A DNA stretch of 64,000 nt. It comes from Halobacteriales archaeon YIM A00010 (GTDB lineage: Archaea > Halobacteriota > Halobacteria > Halobacteriales > Haloarculaceae). The position numbers were made by a program, and so were the translations under genes. How positions within the stretch are numbered: position 1 is the first letter of the stretch; every line of letters begins with the position of its first letter. The notes beneath the pieces are model-generated. The model did not search any database, was not told the DNA's origin, and saw nothing but the letters and a program-made list of their open reading frames with translations. The stretch spans positions 310,001 through 374,000 of the forward strand of contig JAKCFJ010000003.1 of assembly GCA_025041175.1 (NCBI GenBank), written 5' to 3'. This document shows, one piece after another, positions 45,845-55,492 of this stretch.

Positions 45845-46009
45845 TAACTGTTGCAGGAACCACTCGGTAACTGAATGATAGGACACGCTGTCCTCGTTTC
45901 CAGAACACGACCAACTGTCTCGAACGAGTTCCAGTGCGAAGCACAGCAAACCGGAAGAATTCCGAGACCTAGAGCAAGCTTTTCCGGTTCAATGGCGTAG
46001 AGGCAGATT

Positions 46010-46690
46010 ATGAGCACCTTCGAGACCCCACAGGAGACCGGCTTCTCGAGCCGTGAAGCACGTATTATCGGCGGCGCGAGCGCCCTGATGGCGATCAACG
46101 TCCTGTTGATGTACGTCTTCGTCGTGACACCGCTTGCGGCCATCAACAACTACCTATTTGCGGTTCCGATTATCGGCGTTCTGGTGTACGGCGCAGCGAT
46201 CATGGGAGGCGAGATGATCGCAGAGCGGGGTGTCAAAGGCGACAACGTGGGCATCGCCGTCGTCGGACTGCTGATCCTACAACTCGCCTTCGGAATCTTC
46301 GGGTCGGGGATACTCTCGATTGCACCACGAGAGAGCCAGCTGATGATCCTGGGCGTGACCGCGATCGTCGTTGCGGCACTCACCGCCGTGATTTCGGGTT
46401 ACGTCTACGCCCGGTCGAAGACGTTCGAAAGCTGGGGAACCGGCGCTAACTACTCGTTTATCGGTGGCGTTGTGGCAATCGCGATCGGAACGGTCTTCCA
46501 GCCCGTCCTGCTCATCGGATTCCTCCTGATCTTCCTCGGCTTCCTGCTCCGGCTCGGTTGGGAGGTCTGGCGGGTGCGCGACGAGCGAAGCGCCTCCGTT
46601 GCCCTACAGACGATCGGCGTTTACATCGCAGTCGCCGGCGTGTTCGTTCACGTTCTCCAGTTGGTTCTGCGAGTAGTGGCTCGGCGATAA
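46010..46690 (+). CDS. Six-span membrane protein of unknown function
   Basis: A 226-residue protein with about six or seven hydrophobic spans (ALMAINVLLMYVFVVTPLAA, NYLFAVPIIGVLVYGAAIMG, VGIAVVGLLILQLAFGIFG, ILGVTAIVVAALTAVISGYV and further ones) and short charged loops. The N-terminus (MSTFETPQETGFSSREARI) is cytoplasmic-like. I do not recognise a characterised family. It has no close operon partner, and a MITE lies upstream. Confidence 0.8.
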   Translation: MSTFETPQETGFSSREARIIGGASALMAINVLLMYVFVVTPLAAINNYLFAVPIIGVLVYGAAIMGGEMIAERGVKGDNVGIAVVGLLILQLAFGIFGSGILSIAPRESQLMILGVTAIVVAALTAVISGYVYARSKTFESWGTGANYSFIGGVVAIAIGTVFQPVLLIGFLLIFLGFLLRLGWEVWRVRDERSASVALQTIGVYIAVAGVFVHVLQLVLRVVARR

Positions 46691-47094
46691 GCTTCCGAGT
46701 GAGACAAAACGGTGCTGTACTCCACCTCCGGCCAGTAACCGCTGACGATCCGTCTGTCTAGTATGCAAATTGTCGAACGTTACCAACTCCCCTCGCCGAA
46801 GACTTCTCAAAACCGTTTGTCCCTCTTTTTTCCGCGCTTCGTCTTTGGTGAGCGTGCCATGCACTGCGATCCGCATCACGAGATCCGTGGTGTCGTCACT
46901 ATCGTCTGGAGAGCGAGTACTTCGTCGGTGTCGAGCACGGTATCGACAGAGGGTGTTTTTGTCGGTTGCACGGTACTGTACAAACATGCAATACAAATCA
47001 ACGTCTCAAATTCTTCCCAGGCAGCAGGGACTACCTACAGGTCAGGTAATCGTCTGCTCCGAATCTATTTGTCTCACAAAACCGTAAAACATTC
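46691..47094. other. Intergenic stretch, no gene seen
   Basis: About 400 bases between the membrane protein and the cupin genes. Frames on both strands are short or basic and overlap one another. No repeat found. Confidence 0.45.
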
Positions 47095-47460
47095 GTGGAG
47101 AAAGTCAATCTCGCAGAAGCGTTCGCCTCATTCGACGAACAGTGGGCACCGCGGCTCGCGGGTGAACTCAATGGACAGGCGGTCAAACTCGCCAAAGTCG
47201 AAGGAGAGTTCGACTGGCATCACCACGAAGATGCTGATGAACTGTTCTTCGTGACAACAGGCGAAATTCGGATCGAACTCCGGGAGGAGCCGGATGTGAC
47301 ACTACAGGAGGGAGAGTTCATTATCGTGCCGCGAGGGGTTGAGCACCGTCCGACTGCCGACAGGGAGGCGGAAATCCTGCTGTTCGAACCGACAGAAACC
47401 CGCAACACAGGGAACGTCGAAACCGAGCGAACACAGACAGACCTCGAACAGATCGATTGA
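47095..47460 (+). CDS. Single-domain cupin protein
   Basis: A 121-residue protein from a GTG start. The cupin motifs are FDWHHHEDADELFFVTTGEI (His, His, Glu metal ligands) and GEFIIVPRGVEHRP (third His). Small cupins bind a metal and may be isomerases, dioxygenases or sugar-binding proteins; no specific role can be given. The acidic tail with repeated Thr/Glu is typical for a halophile. It stands alone, followed by a VOC-family gene. Confidence 0.86.
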   Translation: MEKVNLAEAFASFDEQWAPRLAGELNGQAVKLAKVEGEFDWHHHEDADELFFVTTGEIRIELREEPDVTLQEGEFIIVPRGVEHRPTADREAEILLFEPTETRNTGNVETERTQTDLEQID

Positions 47461-47688
47461 TTCTCCCCGACGGATACACCCGAATCGGCATGTTTGATTC
47501 CCTCTGACACCCACTACCTGCACCCCCACTGCGGCGCTGACAGCATAAGCATGCCCCTTCAAGCCTTACTTGGCGATTGCGCCGAACATCTGACTAAACC
47601 AGGCACGAACGTCCTTTTATCTTCTTTTCGGAGAAATAAAGTCGCCCATGGTTTTTTATTCTTTGGCTACTTGATCGATGACAACTCA

Positions 47689-48636
47689 ATGGGAGAGATC
47701 AACGGTCTACACCACATAACCGCGTTCGCGAGCGACCCCCAGGAGAATCTCGACTTCTTCCGGAACGTCCTCGGCATGCGGTTCATCAAGCGAACCGTCC
47801 GGTTCGACGTTCCGGAAGAAATCTATCACCTCTACTACGGGGACGAGGCCGGGACTGCCGGTTCGATTGTCACGTTCTTCCCCATCGAAGATATGCCCAC
47901 GGGGGAAGTCGGCAAGGGTCAGATCAGCGGGTGTGGCCTCGTCATTGCTGAAGACTCCGTTGGCTACTGGGAAGATCGATTCGAAGAGTACGGCGTCGAG
48001 TACGTAACCACCGAACGGTTCGATGAGACGGCTATCGAGTTCACCGATCCTGACGGGACGCCGTTTGAACTCGTGACCGGCAAGTCGGAGATCGAACCGT
48101 GGGATGGCGGCGACGTGCCCGCCGAACACGGCGTGCGCGGCCTTCATAGCGCAACCATCCATTCGAACGATCCCGCCGGGACCTTCCGCGCGCTGGAGAC
48201 GATGGGGTGGGATCGAGTCGGGCGACAGGACTACCCGCAGGCGGGTGATCGCGTCCGATTCGAGGCGCCCGGCGCCCGGACGGGAGCTAACTTCATCGAT
48301 GTCCTGATCAGGCCGAACGCTGCACAGGGCGTCATGGGGACCGGGACGTTCCTCCACATCGCGTTCGACGCGGGCGAGAAGTGGGAACAGAAGGAGTGGA
48401 GCGACCGGTTTAGGGACGCCGACCTGATCACGACCTCCCGGAAGGACCGTGACTACTTTTGGTCGATGTACTTCACAGAGCCCGGCGGGGCGGTCTTCGA
48501 GTTCGCGACCACTGGGCCAGGGGTAACACTCGATGAGGACGTCGATGAACTCGGCGAACACCTTCGTGTCCCAGACTGGCTCGACGTGGACGTCGATTAC
48601 ATCGATGAACAGCTCCCGGACATCACGCTCAACTAG
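47689..48636 (+). CDS. Two-domain VOC (glyoxalase/ring-cleaving dioxygenase-like) protein
   Basis: A 315-residue protein with two vicinal-oxygen-chelate modules. The first starts INGLHHITAFASDPQENLDFFRNVLGMRFIKRTVRFD, and the second VRGLHSATIHSNDPAGTFRALETMGWDRVG. His and Glu metal ligands are in place (HHIT; TDPDGTPFELV; TFLHIAFD; EPGGAVFEFAT). The layout matches the MhqO-type putative ring-cleaving dioxygenases, which act on hydroquinones. ATG at 47689 begins the domain; the frame continues upstream without similarity. Substrate unknown. Confidence 0.88.
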   Translation: MGEINGLHHITAFASDPQENLDFFRNVLGMRFIKRTVRFDVPEEIYHLYYGDEAGTAGSIVTFFPIEDMPTGEVGKGQISGCGLVIAEDSVGYWEDRFEEYGVEYVTTERFDETAIEFTDPDGTPFELVTGKSEIEPWDGGDVPAEHGVRGLHSATIHSNDPAGTFRALETMGWDRVGRQDYPQAGDRVRFEAPGARTGANFIDVLIRPNAAQGVMGTGTFLHIAFDAGEKWEQKEWSDRFRDADLITTSRKDRDYFWSMYFTEPGGAVFEFATTGPGVTLDEDVDELGEHLRVPDWLDVDVDYIDEQLPDITLN

Positions 48637-48770
48637 CCGGCTCGGTCGCGGATCGCCCCTCCGTTCGTGGGCGGTCCTCGACGAGTCAGTTCAGCCGATC
48701 CGAGCAACCCTGCTTTCGGTCGAACCGAATGGGTGATTGAATAGCTCGGAGGAATAAGACCCAAGCCACT

Positions 48771-49766
48771 ATGGATCCCCAGTATCCGACGAACCGATCG
48801 ATCGACGCCGAGCAGCTAGATAACACAGCAGGGTTTCCGGCAGAGCTGACGAACATCCCGTGGATCGACATCCACAACCACGCGCATACTCTCTCGTGGA
48901 ACGACCGCGAGAAGTTTGCACTGAGCGGCTGTGAATCGATGGTGATGATGGCGGCCGCCTACTACTGGACCCCCTACAAGCCGGTCGAGCCGCAGGATGT
49001 CCAGTACCTCTGGGACGACGCGCTCAACCGTCTCGACCAGATCAGGCAGGCGCACATCTTCGACGCAAAACTCGGGATCGGAATCCACACCGGAGCGCGC
49101 GTCGACGACTACGAGGCGCTGTTGGAGCGAATGCCGGCCTACTGCGCGCTCGACGAGGTCGCCGCCGTCGGTGAGATCGGGATCACTCCTACACAGCACG
49201 TCGCGCGCTGGGAACTCGAAGACCAGAAAGAGGTGACGCGGCGACAGATGGAAATCGCTGCTGATACCGGCATTCCTGCCGTCGCTCATACGCCGCCGGA
49301 TCTCAGCGACGTTGACATCCCCTTCCGCGAGCGCGGGATGATTCCGGGGTACGAACTCGACATGGGGATGCAACAGGAGCCCGTCATCGACGCGGAAAAC
49401 GAGCGCCGGGCCGCGATCGAACTCGATATCGAATGCAAGGACGAGGCGGGCCTTCCCGACGATCAACTGGTCCTCTCCCACGCCGACCGGGCGGCTTCGT
49501 ACGTGATGGAGAACACGGATTGTTACCTGAGCTACACGGTGAGCTATCCGTGGTTGCTCGGGGTGACGCCGCGGGATGTCGCCGCGGTCATCGAGGAGTA
49601 CGGACCGGATCGCGTCCTGGTAGAGACCGACAGTGCGGGAATCCTCCGGAGCGACGTGTTCGCGTTCAAGCGGACCATCTTCGAACTCTACCGGCTGGGG
49701 CTTGATCTCGACACGATCAGGCAGGTCGTCTACGAGAATCCACGAAACGTCTTGAACGCCGAGTGA
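48771..49766 (+). CDS. TatD-related metal-dependent hydrolase
   Basis: A 331-residue TIM-barrel hydrolase. The N-terminal metal motif is WIDIHNHAHT (His35, His37). A glutamate follows at AAVGEIGITP, then histidines at AVAHTPPD and VLSHADRAA, and the final Asp in LVETDSAGIL. That is the TatD/amidohydrolase metal site in the usual order. TatD proteins can be DNases, but relatives of this length in archaea are uncharacterised, so no substrate is assigned. It is a single gene between the VOC protein and a convergent S9 peptidase. Confidence 0.86.
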   Translation: MDPQYPTNRSIDAEQLDNTAGFPAELTNIPWIDIHNHAHTLSWNDREKFALSGCESMVMMAAAYYWTPYKPVEPQDVQYLWDDALNRLDQIRQAHIFDAKLGIGIHTGARVDDYEALLERMPAYCALDEVAAVGEIGITPTQHVARWELEDQKEVTRRQMEIAADTGIPAVAHTPPDLSDVDIPFRERGMIPGYELDMGMQQEPVIDAENERRAAIELDIECKDEAGLPDDQLVLSHADRAASYVMENTDCYLSYTVSYPWLLGVTPRDVAAVIEEYGPDRVLVETDSAGILRSDVFAFKRTIFELYRLGLDLDTIRQVVYENPRNVLNAE

Positions 49767-49931
49767 ATCGCCTCGGGGGATTCGCCTTGTCCTCTGATAA
49801 ACAGCCGCTCCACCACCGACAGAGCACCCCGGTCGTCGGTTGGGTTGCGCGGTTGTGGACCTTCGCGCAACACAGCTACTCGTCGCCCGTTTCACACTGG
49901 AACGAGAGGAGCGGCTATCTGAGCTCGTGAT

Positions 49932-51821
49932 TCAATCGTTGACAGCAGCCTCATCCGTCTGCTCCGTCTCGATCCGTCGGTCTAGGAAGTCATCGAGGAG
50001 ACGGAGTTCCCGTCGTTTCTGGTCGATATCCGTTGAGCCGTGTCCTTCTTCACCGAGTTCTTCGTATTCGTAGTCGTCTCCGTCTTCGAAGCCAGCATCG
50101 TCCAACGCGTCCCGGAGGAGCCGTGCCTGTGAGACTGGGACCCGAGGATCGTTCACACCGTGACCAATCAGGAGTGGCGCACTCAGATTCGAGGCGTGTG
50201 TAACTGGCGATCGCTCCTCGTAGATCGTAGGATTCTCCGTCGGCTCGCCGAGGTTCTTTTCCATCAGTTCCGAGCGGAAATGCGGCATCGTGTTCTCATA
50301 CATATCAGTGAGATCACTCAGCCCCACCCACGTAATCCCTGCCGCGTATAACTCGGGGTACTGGACCATCTGCCAGTTCGCCGAATAGCCACCGTACGAG
50401 CCGCCGTATACGATTACTTGCTCCTCGTTGAGCCAGTCGTGCTCTTGAAGAACGTATTCGACACCGGAGGCGATATCACCCTGTTCGGCACCGCCCCAGT
50501 CGTCGTAGAGTTCCTCGGCGAACTCTCGACCACGGCCGGTAGAGCCGCGATAGTTCACCTGAAGCACTGAAAACCCGTGCATGAGCAGATACTGGATTCG
50601 ATAGCTGAACTCCTTATAATTTTGGAACCGCGGACCACCGTGCGGATTGACGATCAGCGGCGACGGCCGCTGGCCGGAGTCATAGAGCAATCCACCGATT
50701 TCCAACCCATCGTACGGATTGTGTTCGACCGCGTGGGCAGTCGTTTCGGGAATCCCGTCCGAGTTGAACGTGAAATATGCAGCTTCCATGAAGTCGTCCG
50801 GTGAGAACGGACCGTATTCGGCTTCTAACACCGTTTCGTATTCGTCGGTCTCTGTGTCGTAAGCCAGCAACTCACGCCGGTGCGTCGGGGTTTCGTGGCC
50901 CACGAGAACCCGGCCATCTGATAACACACGGTCAGTCGGGGTTGTAGTGAACCCCTCGGAAAGCTCGAATTCGTGTGCCTGCTCGGTCTCCACGTTGTAT
51001 ACTACCTGAATATGCTCTGCCTCGTGGACACGGGAGGCGATGAACCGCTTCCCATCTGGAAGGAAAAAGGAACCAGTTTCCTCGTACTCCTGATTACCGA
51101 ACCACGTCACCTCATCCGTGGCGAAATCGTACACCCCACACCGTCCGAGATCGGGCGTATTGTCGTTTACCAGGAGTTTGTCACCGTTCGGATGCCAGTC
51201 TACAGGGCTCGCTTCCGCGCCCGTGTGACCGATCTCGAGATTTCGAGGGGTCGATCCGTCAGCATTGGCGACGTACACGTCTCGGTTGTCGTAGTCGTCG
51301 GACTCGTTCGTGGCGTAGGCGATTTGATCTCCGTCGGGCGAAAGGTGTGCCATCCATACTGCACGGTCGTAGTCAGTGAGCTTCGTCGTTTCCCCACTTC
51401 TCAAATCGTGACCATATACGTTCATCTGACCGTCTCGGTTCGATCCTAGGACGAGCATCTCCCCGTTCTCACCGACATCGTGCAGTAGAATCTGGCCGTC
51501 CATCTCAACGATCGGCTCGACCGAACCACTGCGATCAATGGCATAGATGTCGTTCTGCTCGTTGCCGTCATCGTCAAGGTGGAAGAATACGCGGTCGCCG
51601 TCCGCGTCCCAATCGATGCCATGAGTGGCGTCACGCGGGACCTCTCCATCACTCCACTGCGTCAGTTCAGCTGTATTCGGATCAACTACGTAGAGTTCGT
51701 TGCGGCCACCGATATCGTGGTATAGCGCGATATCCGTCCCATCCGGCGAGACGGATGGGTGCGCCACCGTGGGAAGTTCCGCGAGTTCTGCGAGGATGTC
51801 TTTGTCGGAGGAATCACTCAT
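49932..51821 (-). CDS. S9 family prolyl oligopeptidase-like serine peptidase
   Basis: A 629-residue peptidase. The N-terminal 370 residues are a WD/TolB-like beta-propeller with repeated SPDGxxIAY units. The C-terminal alpha/beta hydrolase holds the triad Ser475 (YGGSYGGYS), Asp558 (HGVNDPRVP) and His594 (EEGHGS). It most resembles the acylaminoacyl-peptidase/DPP branch of S9. There is no signal peptide, so it probably degrades peptides in the cytoplasm. It is a monocistronic gene divergent from the AlaX gene. Confidence 0.93.
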   Translation of the reverse strand: MSDSSDKDILAELAELPTVAHPSVSPDGTDIALYHDIGGRNELYVVDPNTAELTQWSDGEVPRDATHGIDWDADGDRVFFHLDDDGNEQNDIYAIDRSGSVEPIVEMDGQILLHDVGENGEMLVLGSNRDGQMNVYGHDLRSGETTKLTDYDRAVWMAHLSPDGDQIAYATNESDDYDNRDVYVANADGSTPRNLEIGHTGAEASPVDWHPNGDKLLVNDNTPDLGRCGVYDFATDEVTWFGNQEYEETGSFFLPDGKRFIASRVHEAEHIQVVYNVETEQAHEFELSEGFTTTPTDRVLSDGRVLVGHETPTHRRELLAYDTETDEYETVLEAEYGPFSPDDFMEAAYFTFNSDGIPETTAHAVEHNPYDGLEIGGLLYDSGQRPSPLIVNPHGGPRFQNYKEFSYRIQYLLMHGFSVLQVNYRGSTGRGREFAEELYDDWGGAEQGDIASGVEYVLQEHDWLNEEQVIVYGGSYGGYSANWQMVQYPELYAAGITWVGLSDLTDMYENTMPHFRSELMEKNLGEPTENPTIYEERSPVTHASNLSAPLLIGHGVNDPRVPVSQARLLRDALDDAGFEDGDDYEYEELGEEGHGSTDIDQKRRELRLLDDFLDRRIETEQTDEAAVND

Positions 51822-52067
51822 GCTACCTTGTTCCTTGGTGGCACTCTGGTTAAATCTTGGTGCTGTGATCTATCCGTTCATCTCCCTGCGAAGTTTCACT
51901 AGCGTATAGCGCTCGGTTTCCGCCGGGCCACCGTTCGGGTTACGCCAGTTCCAGCAGTTCGTCTCGAACGGCAACGACGGTCTCGCGGTCGTCGTCGAGG
52001 ATTCAGCGTCGCCCACGTCAGCCTGAGAGCCTGAGCCTTTTGTTCGTCGAGGGCTAGCTGTCGGTCG
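51822..52067. other. Divergent gap with possible decayed tail of a small gene
   Basis: On the minus strand, the frame ending at 51946 reads ILDDDRETVVAVRDELLELA, which looks like a haloarchaeal protein end. It is joined to upstream sequence only by a frameshift and no start can be placed. I cannot name it. Confidence 0.3.
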
Positions 52068-53330
52068 ATGTCGACACCAGCAGCAACCGATCCGGAGACG
52101 ACCCGCTTTGAGGCAACCGTCGAGCGATACGACGGCACGGATCTCGTTCTCGATCGTAGTTATTTCTATCCGGAGGGTGGTGGGCAACCCGCCGACAGGG
52201 GCACGATTGCAGGTGTTCCCGTCACCAACGTTCAAAAACGCGACGGTAACATCGTCCACACGGTGGACGCGGAGACCAAGAGCACGCCGATCGAACCGGG
52301 AGCGAGCGTCGAATGCGCCATCGACGAGCGGTTCCGAACCTACTGCCAGCGAGCCCACACCGCTAGCCACGTGCTTTATGGCGCTGGGCGCCGTTTGCTT
52401 TCGGATCTCGGGTACGGTGGCTTCGGTATCACCGACGAGAAGGTGCGCGTTGACTTCTCGACGACAACCGACATCGACGACGAACTCCTCTGCGAGATGG
52501 AACGACTCGTCAACGAGGTCGTCTGGGACTCCCAGCCCGTGCGCTGGGAAGAACGCCCGCGAGAGGAGGCGCTCGCCCACGACACCATCGCGTTCAACAC
52601 GAAAACGGAGGAAGGCATCACGGGAACGGACCGGATCCGCGTCGTGACCATCGAGGGCGTGGAGCACGCTTCCCCCGAGCCGTGGGACATCGCCGCCTGC
52701 GGTGGGACCCACGTCCGGAATACGCGCGAAATCGGCCCGGTAACGGTCCTCGAGCGGTCGAATCCCGGCGAGGGACTCACCCGCGTCGAGTTTGCGGTGG
52801 GAACGGCCGGTATCGACCGCCGGCTGACCGAAAAGCGCGCCGCGCTCGATGCGGCACGAACGCTCGAGACGAACGTCTTCGACGCGCCGGACGCCATCGA
52901 ACGGCTACAGGCACAGCAAGAGGAGCTCGCGAACGAGCTGGCTGCTCTCCGAGAACGGCTCGTTGATGCTCGCCTTGCCGAACTCCGCGAGCGCGTGATC
53001 GAACGTGACGGACAAACGTGGCTCGTCGGCACCATCGAGGGACTCGACGCGAACGGACTTGCAGAGCGGGCACAGGAACTCGCTGGCGAGACCGCGGACG
53101 TCGTCGCGCTCGTTAACGGTACCCAGCTCGCGGTCGGTACTGGAGAGACCGACGCGGACGCGGACGCGATCATCGCCAGCGTCACGGATGCGTTCGGCGG
53201 CGGGGGTGGAGGAAGCCCGACCGTCGCGCAGGGTGGCGGACTCGGAGGAACTCCGGCCGACGTGGTCGCGTACCTCCGGGAGGGCCGAGCGACCACGGGC
53301 GATACCGAACGCAAACACAAGAGCGGGTGA
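52068..53330 (+). CDS. alaX: Alanyl-tRNA editing protein AlaX (long form with DHHA1 domain)
   Basis: A 420-residue protein that would hydrolyse mischarged Ser-tRNA(Ala). The zinc-binding editing site is HTASH (His97, His101) and CGGTH (Cys211, His215), after the AlaRS second-additional-domain pattern YFYPEGGGQPADRG. A coiled region (about 275-330, ERLQAQQEELANELAALRERLVDARLAELRER) leads to a C-terminal DHHA1 domain ending in a Gly-rich GGGGGGSPTVAQGGG stretch. This is AlaX-L, the archaeal long form. Confidence 0.92.
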   Translation: MSTPAATDPETTRFEATVERYDGTDLVLDRSYFYPEGGGQPADRGTIAGVPVTNVQKRDGNIVHTVDAETKSTPIEPGASVECAIDERFRTYCQRAHTASHVLYGAGRRLLSDLGYGGFGITDEKVRVDFSTTTDIDDELLCEMERLVNEVVWDSQPVRWEERPREEALAHDTIAFNTKTEEGITGTDRIRVVTIEGVEHASPEPWDIAACGGTHVRNTREIGPVTVLERSNPGEGLTRVEFAVGTAGIDRRLTEKRAALDAARTLETNVFDAPDAIERLQAQQEELANELAALRERLVDARLAELRERVIERDGQTWLVGTIEGLDANGLAERAQELAGETADVVALVNGTQLAVGTGETDADADAIIASVTDAFGGGGGGSPTVAQGGGLGGTPADVVAYLREGRATTGDTERKHKSG

Positions 53331-53417
53331 GTTTTGCGCCAGCGCATCGACGGGCACGTAGGGCTTGCGTCCGATTCTGGGTCGCGCGATGCGCACACTC
53401 TTTTGGCTCTGTGACCA

Positions 53418-55292
53418 ATGGAGGGCATGACTCGCCGAGAATTTCGCGACCTCGCGTCCCCCGAGGAGGCGCGGGCGGCCATCGCATCGCTAGACATCAC
53501 TCCCGGCGATACCGCTGTCCCCCTCGACGAGGCCGTCGGACGGACGCTGGCGCGACGCGTCGACGCACCTATCGACGTACCGGGCTTCGACCGAGCGGCG
53601 ATGGACGGCTACGCCGTGCGGGCGAGCGACACGTTCGGTGCATCGGAAGGAAACCCGATCGCGTTTCCGGTCACCGGAGCCGTCCAGGCGGGGGAGAAAC
53701 CCACCGCGTCGGCCGACGCGGGTGCGGCGGTGCAGGTCGCGACCGGCGCTGTTCTTCCGCCCGGAACCAACGCGGTCGTCCCGGTCGAACGGACTGTCGA
53801 ACGCGAGGAAGGGGTCGCCGTAACGACCGCCGTCGCTCCGGGCGACAGCGTGATGCCCCGCGGGACGGACGTCGCCGCTGGCGACCGTTCCCTCGGTCCC
53901 AGTACCCGACTCGGGCCGAGACACGTCGGTCTGCTCGCCGCTCTCGGCCGGGAGACGGTCCCCGTCAAGCGGCGGCCTCGCGTCGCAGTCGTCTCGACCG
54001 GCGAAGAACTCGTCCAGCCCGGCGAGTCACTCCGTTCCGAAGCCGGCCAGATCTTCGACGTGAACGGGTACTCGATCGCCGCGGCCGTCGAGGTCGCGGG
54101 CGGAGCGCCGGTCCGGTACGCGTCCGGCTCAGACGATCTGGCCGATGTCGAGGCGGTGCTCGAACGCGCCGCCGAGAACAGCGAGTTGCTTCTCACCTCG
54201 GGGTCGACCAGTGCCGGCGAAGTCGATGTGCTTCCCGACCTCCTCGAAGAACACGGCGAGATACTCGTCCACGGCGTCGCGTTGAAACCCGGCAGACCGC
54301 TGCTGGTCGGTCGTGTCTATGACACACCGTACGTTGGCCTCCCGGGGTACCCAGTCTCCGCGCTGACCGTCTTCCGGACGCTCGTCGCCACCCATCTCCG
54401 GTCGGCCGCTGGGCTGCGGGAACCGGATGGCGCGACGGTCACCGCGGCTCTCGCGACGCGAGTGCGCTACGACGGTGGCCGCCTCAGGCTCGTTCCGGTC
54501 GGCGTTACGGGCGACGGGACCGGGTCGCTCGTCGCTTACACGCTGTCTCGCGGGAGCGGTGCCACCACGAGCCTGGTCGAGGCCGACGGCGTCGTTACGA
54601 TGCCGGCGGAGACGAACCTGCTGCCCGCCGGCGAGGAGGTGACGGTCGAGCAGTTCGATGCCGACGACCCGCTGCCTTCGCTGCTCACCGTCGGGGAGCC
54701 TGACCCGGTGGTCTCCGTACTGCTGGACGAACTCGACGCACCACGACACCTCGCGCTGGCGCCTCGGGACGCGATCCGGTGGCTCAGCGACGGGATTCCG
54801 GACGTCGTGGTCACCGCACTCGACGCCGCGTCATCCGACGTGCCAGATCCGCTAGTCACGTTCGAGCGCGAGTGGGGACTGGCCGTCCGATCGGGCGATC
54901 CCAACGATATCACCGGCGTGCACGACATCCGAGAACGGGACGTGCGCTTTGTGAACCTCGATGCGGATCTCGCCGTTCGTCACGCATTCGACGCGCTGCT
55001 ACCGACGAACGGGGAGAGCGATCCCGCCGACGACATCGACGGCTACGAGCACGACCTCCCGGGGTTGGAATCGGCAGCCCGGAGCGTCGCCGATGGCCAC
55101 GTTGACTGCGGTCTCGCCCTCCGGACGACCGCCGAAACGCTCGGTCTCGGATTCGTCTCGCTGGGCCGCCAGCGGCTCGGACTCGTCCCGAACCCCGAGC
55201 GGCGGAGAAAGTCAGGATACAAGCGGTTCGCGGCGGTACTCGACGAGCGACTCGACGACCTGCTCGAAGCGACGTACGGCTACGAGCCGTAG
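53418..55292 (+). CDS. moeA: Molybdopterin molybdenumtransferase MoeA fused to a substrate-binding-like domain
   Basis: A 624-residue fusion. Residues 1-405 are MoeA: FDRAAMDGYAVRA near 54-66, VATGAVLPPGTNAVVPVE, the MogA-like core STGEELVQPG and LTSGSTSAGEVD, and GLPGYPVSA. The remaining about 210 residues (LDELDAPRHLALAPRDAIRWL through HVDCGLALRTTAETLGLGFVSL) resemble the periplasmic-binding/LysR-effector-like domain found fused to some archaeal MoeA proteins, which may sense molybdate or a Moco intermediate. MoeA inserts Mo into adenylated molybdopterin. A second moeA and mobA follow on the same strand. Confidence 0.93.
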   Translation: MEGMTRREFRDLASPEEARAAIASLDITPGDTAVPLDEAVGRTLARRVDAPIDVPGFDRAAMDGYAVRASDTFGASEGNPIAFPVTGAVQAGEKPTASADAGAAVQVATGAVLPPGTNAVVPVERTVEREEGVAVTTAVAPGDSVMPRGTDVAAGDRSLGPSTRLGPRHVGLLAALGRETVPVKRRPRVAVVSTGEELVQPGESLRSEAGQIFDVNGYSIAAAVEVAGGAPVRYASGSDDLADVEAVLERAAENSELLLTSGSTSAGEVDVLPDLLEEHGEILVHGVALKPGRPLLVGRVYDTPYVGLPGYPVSALTVFRTLVATHLRSAAGLREPDGATVTAALATRVRYDGGRLRLVPVGVTGDGTGSLVAYTLSRGSGATTSLVEADGVVTMPAETNLLPAGEEVTVEQFDADDPLPSLLTVGEPDPVVSVLLDELDAPRHLALAPRDAIRWLSDGIPDVVVTALDAASSDVPDPLVTFEREWGLAVRSGDPNDITGVHDIRERDVRFVNLDADLAVRHAFDALLPTNGESDPADDIDGYEHDLPGLESAARSVADGHVDCGLALRTTAETLGLGFVSLGRQRLGLVPNPERRRKSGYKRFAAVLDERLDDLLEATYGYEP

Positions 55293-55492
55293 TATCGAGC
55301 AGTGGTCGAGACGATCCGACGTGCCGTGGGTGAGACACACTCGCTGGCAGTTGGCGCGCGGGTTCTCGACTGAATCGACCATCCCGAGCACACGGTCGTG
55401 GGCCTCGATGTCGCACTGACGAGGACGGTAGACGGATGTCTGGATCCGCTGTCACTCGGGGGACTTTAGTCCGTCTGACCCCATGCGGAGGC

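Larger units (their letters stand above)
44392..46009. other. 1.6-kb gene-poor region with repeats
   Basis: No intact gene. Short frames at 44443-44676, 44750-44998 and 45163-45393 lack recognisable domains; one frame near 45180-45330 (DTALVIDTAAASAGVYIVHF) may be decayed coding sequence. It holds the motif TTACAAACGTACTGTTGTAATG (44451-44472, shared with 37505-37527), a possible MITE at 45533-45633 and MITE copy 3. Confidence 0.5.

Noticed and set aside
53327-54322. A 331-codon Arg-rich frame overlapping moeA
   Set aside because: Very basic composition and full overlap with the MoeA-coding frame; a shadow.
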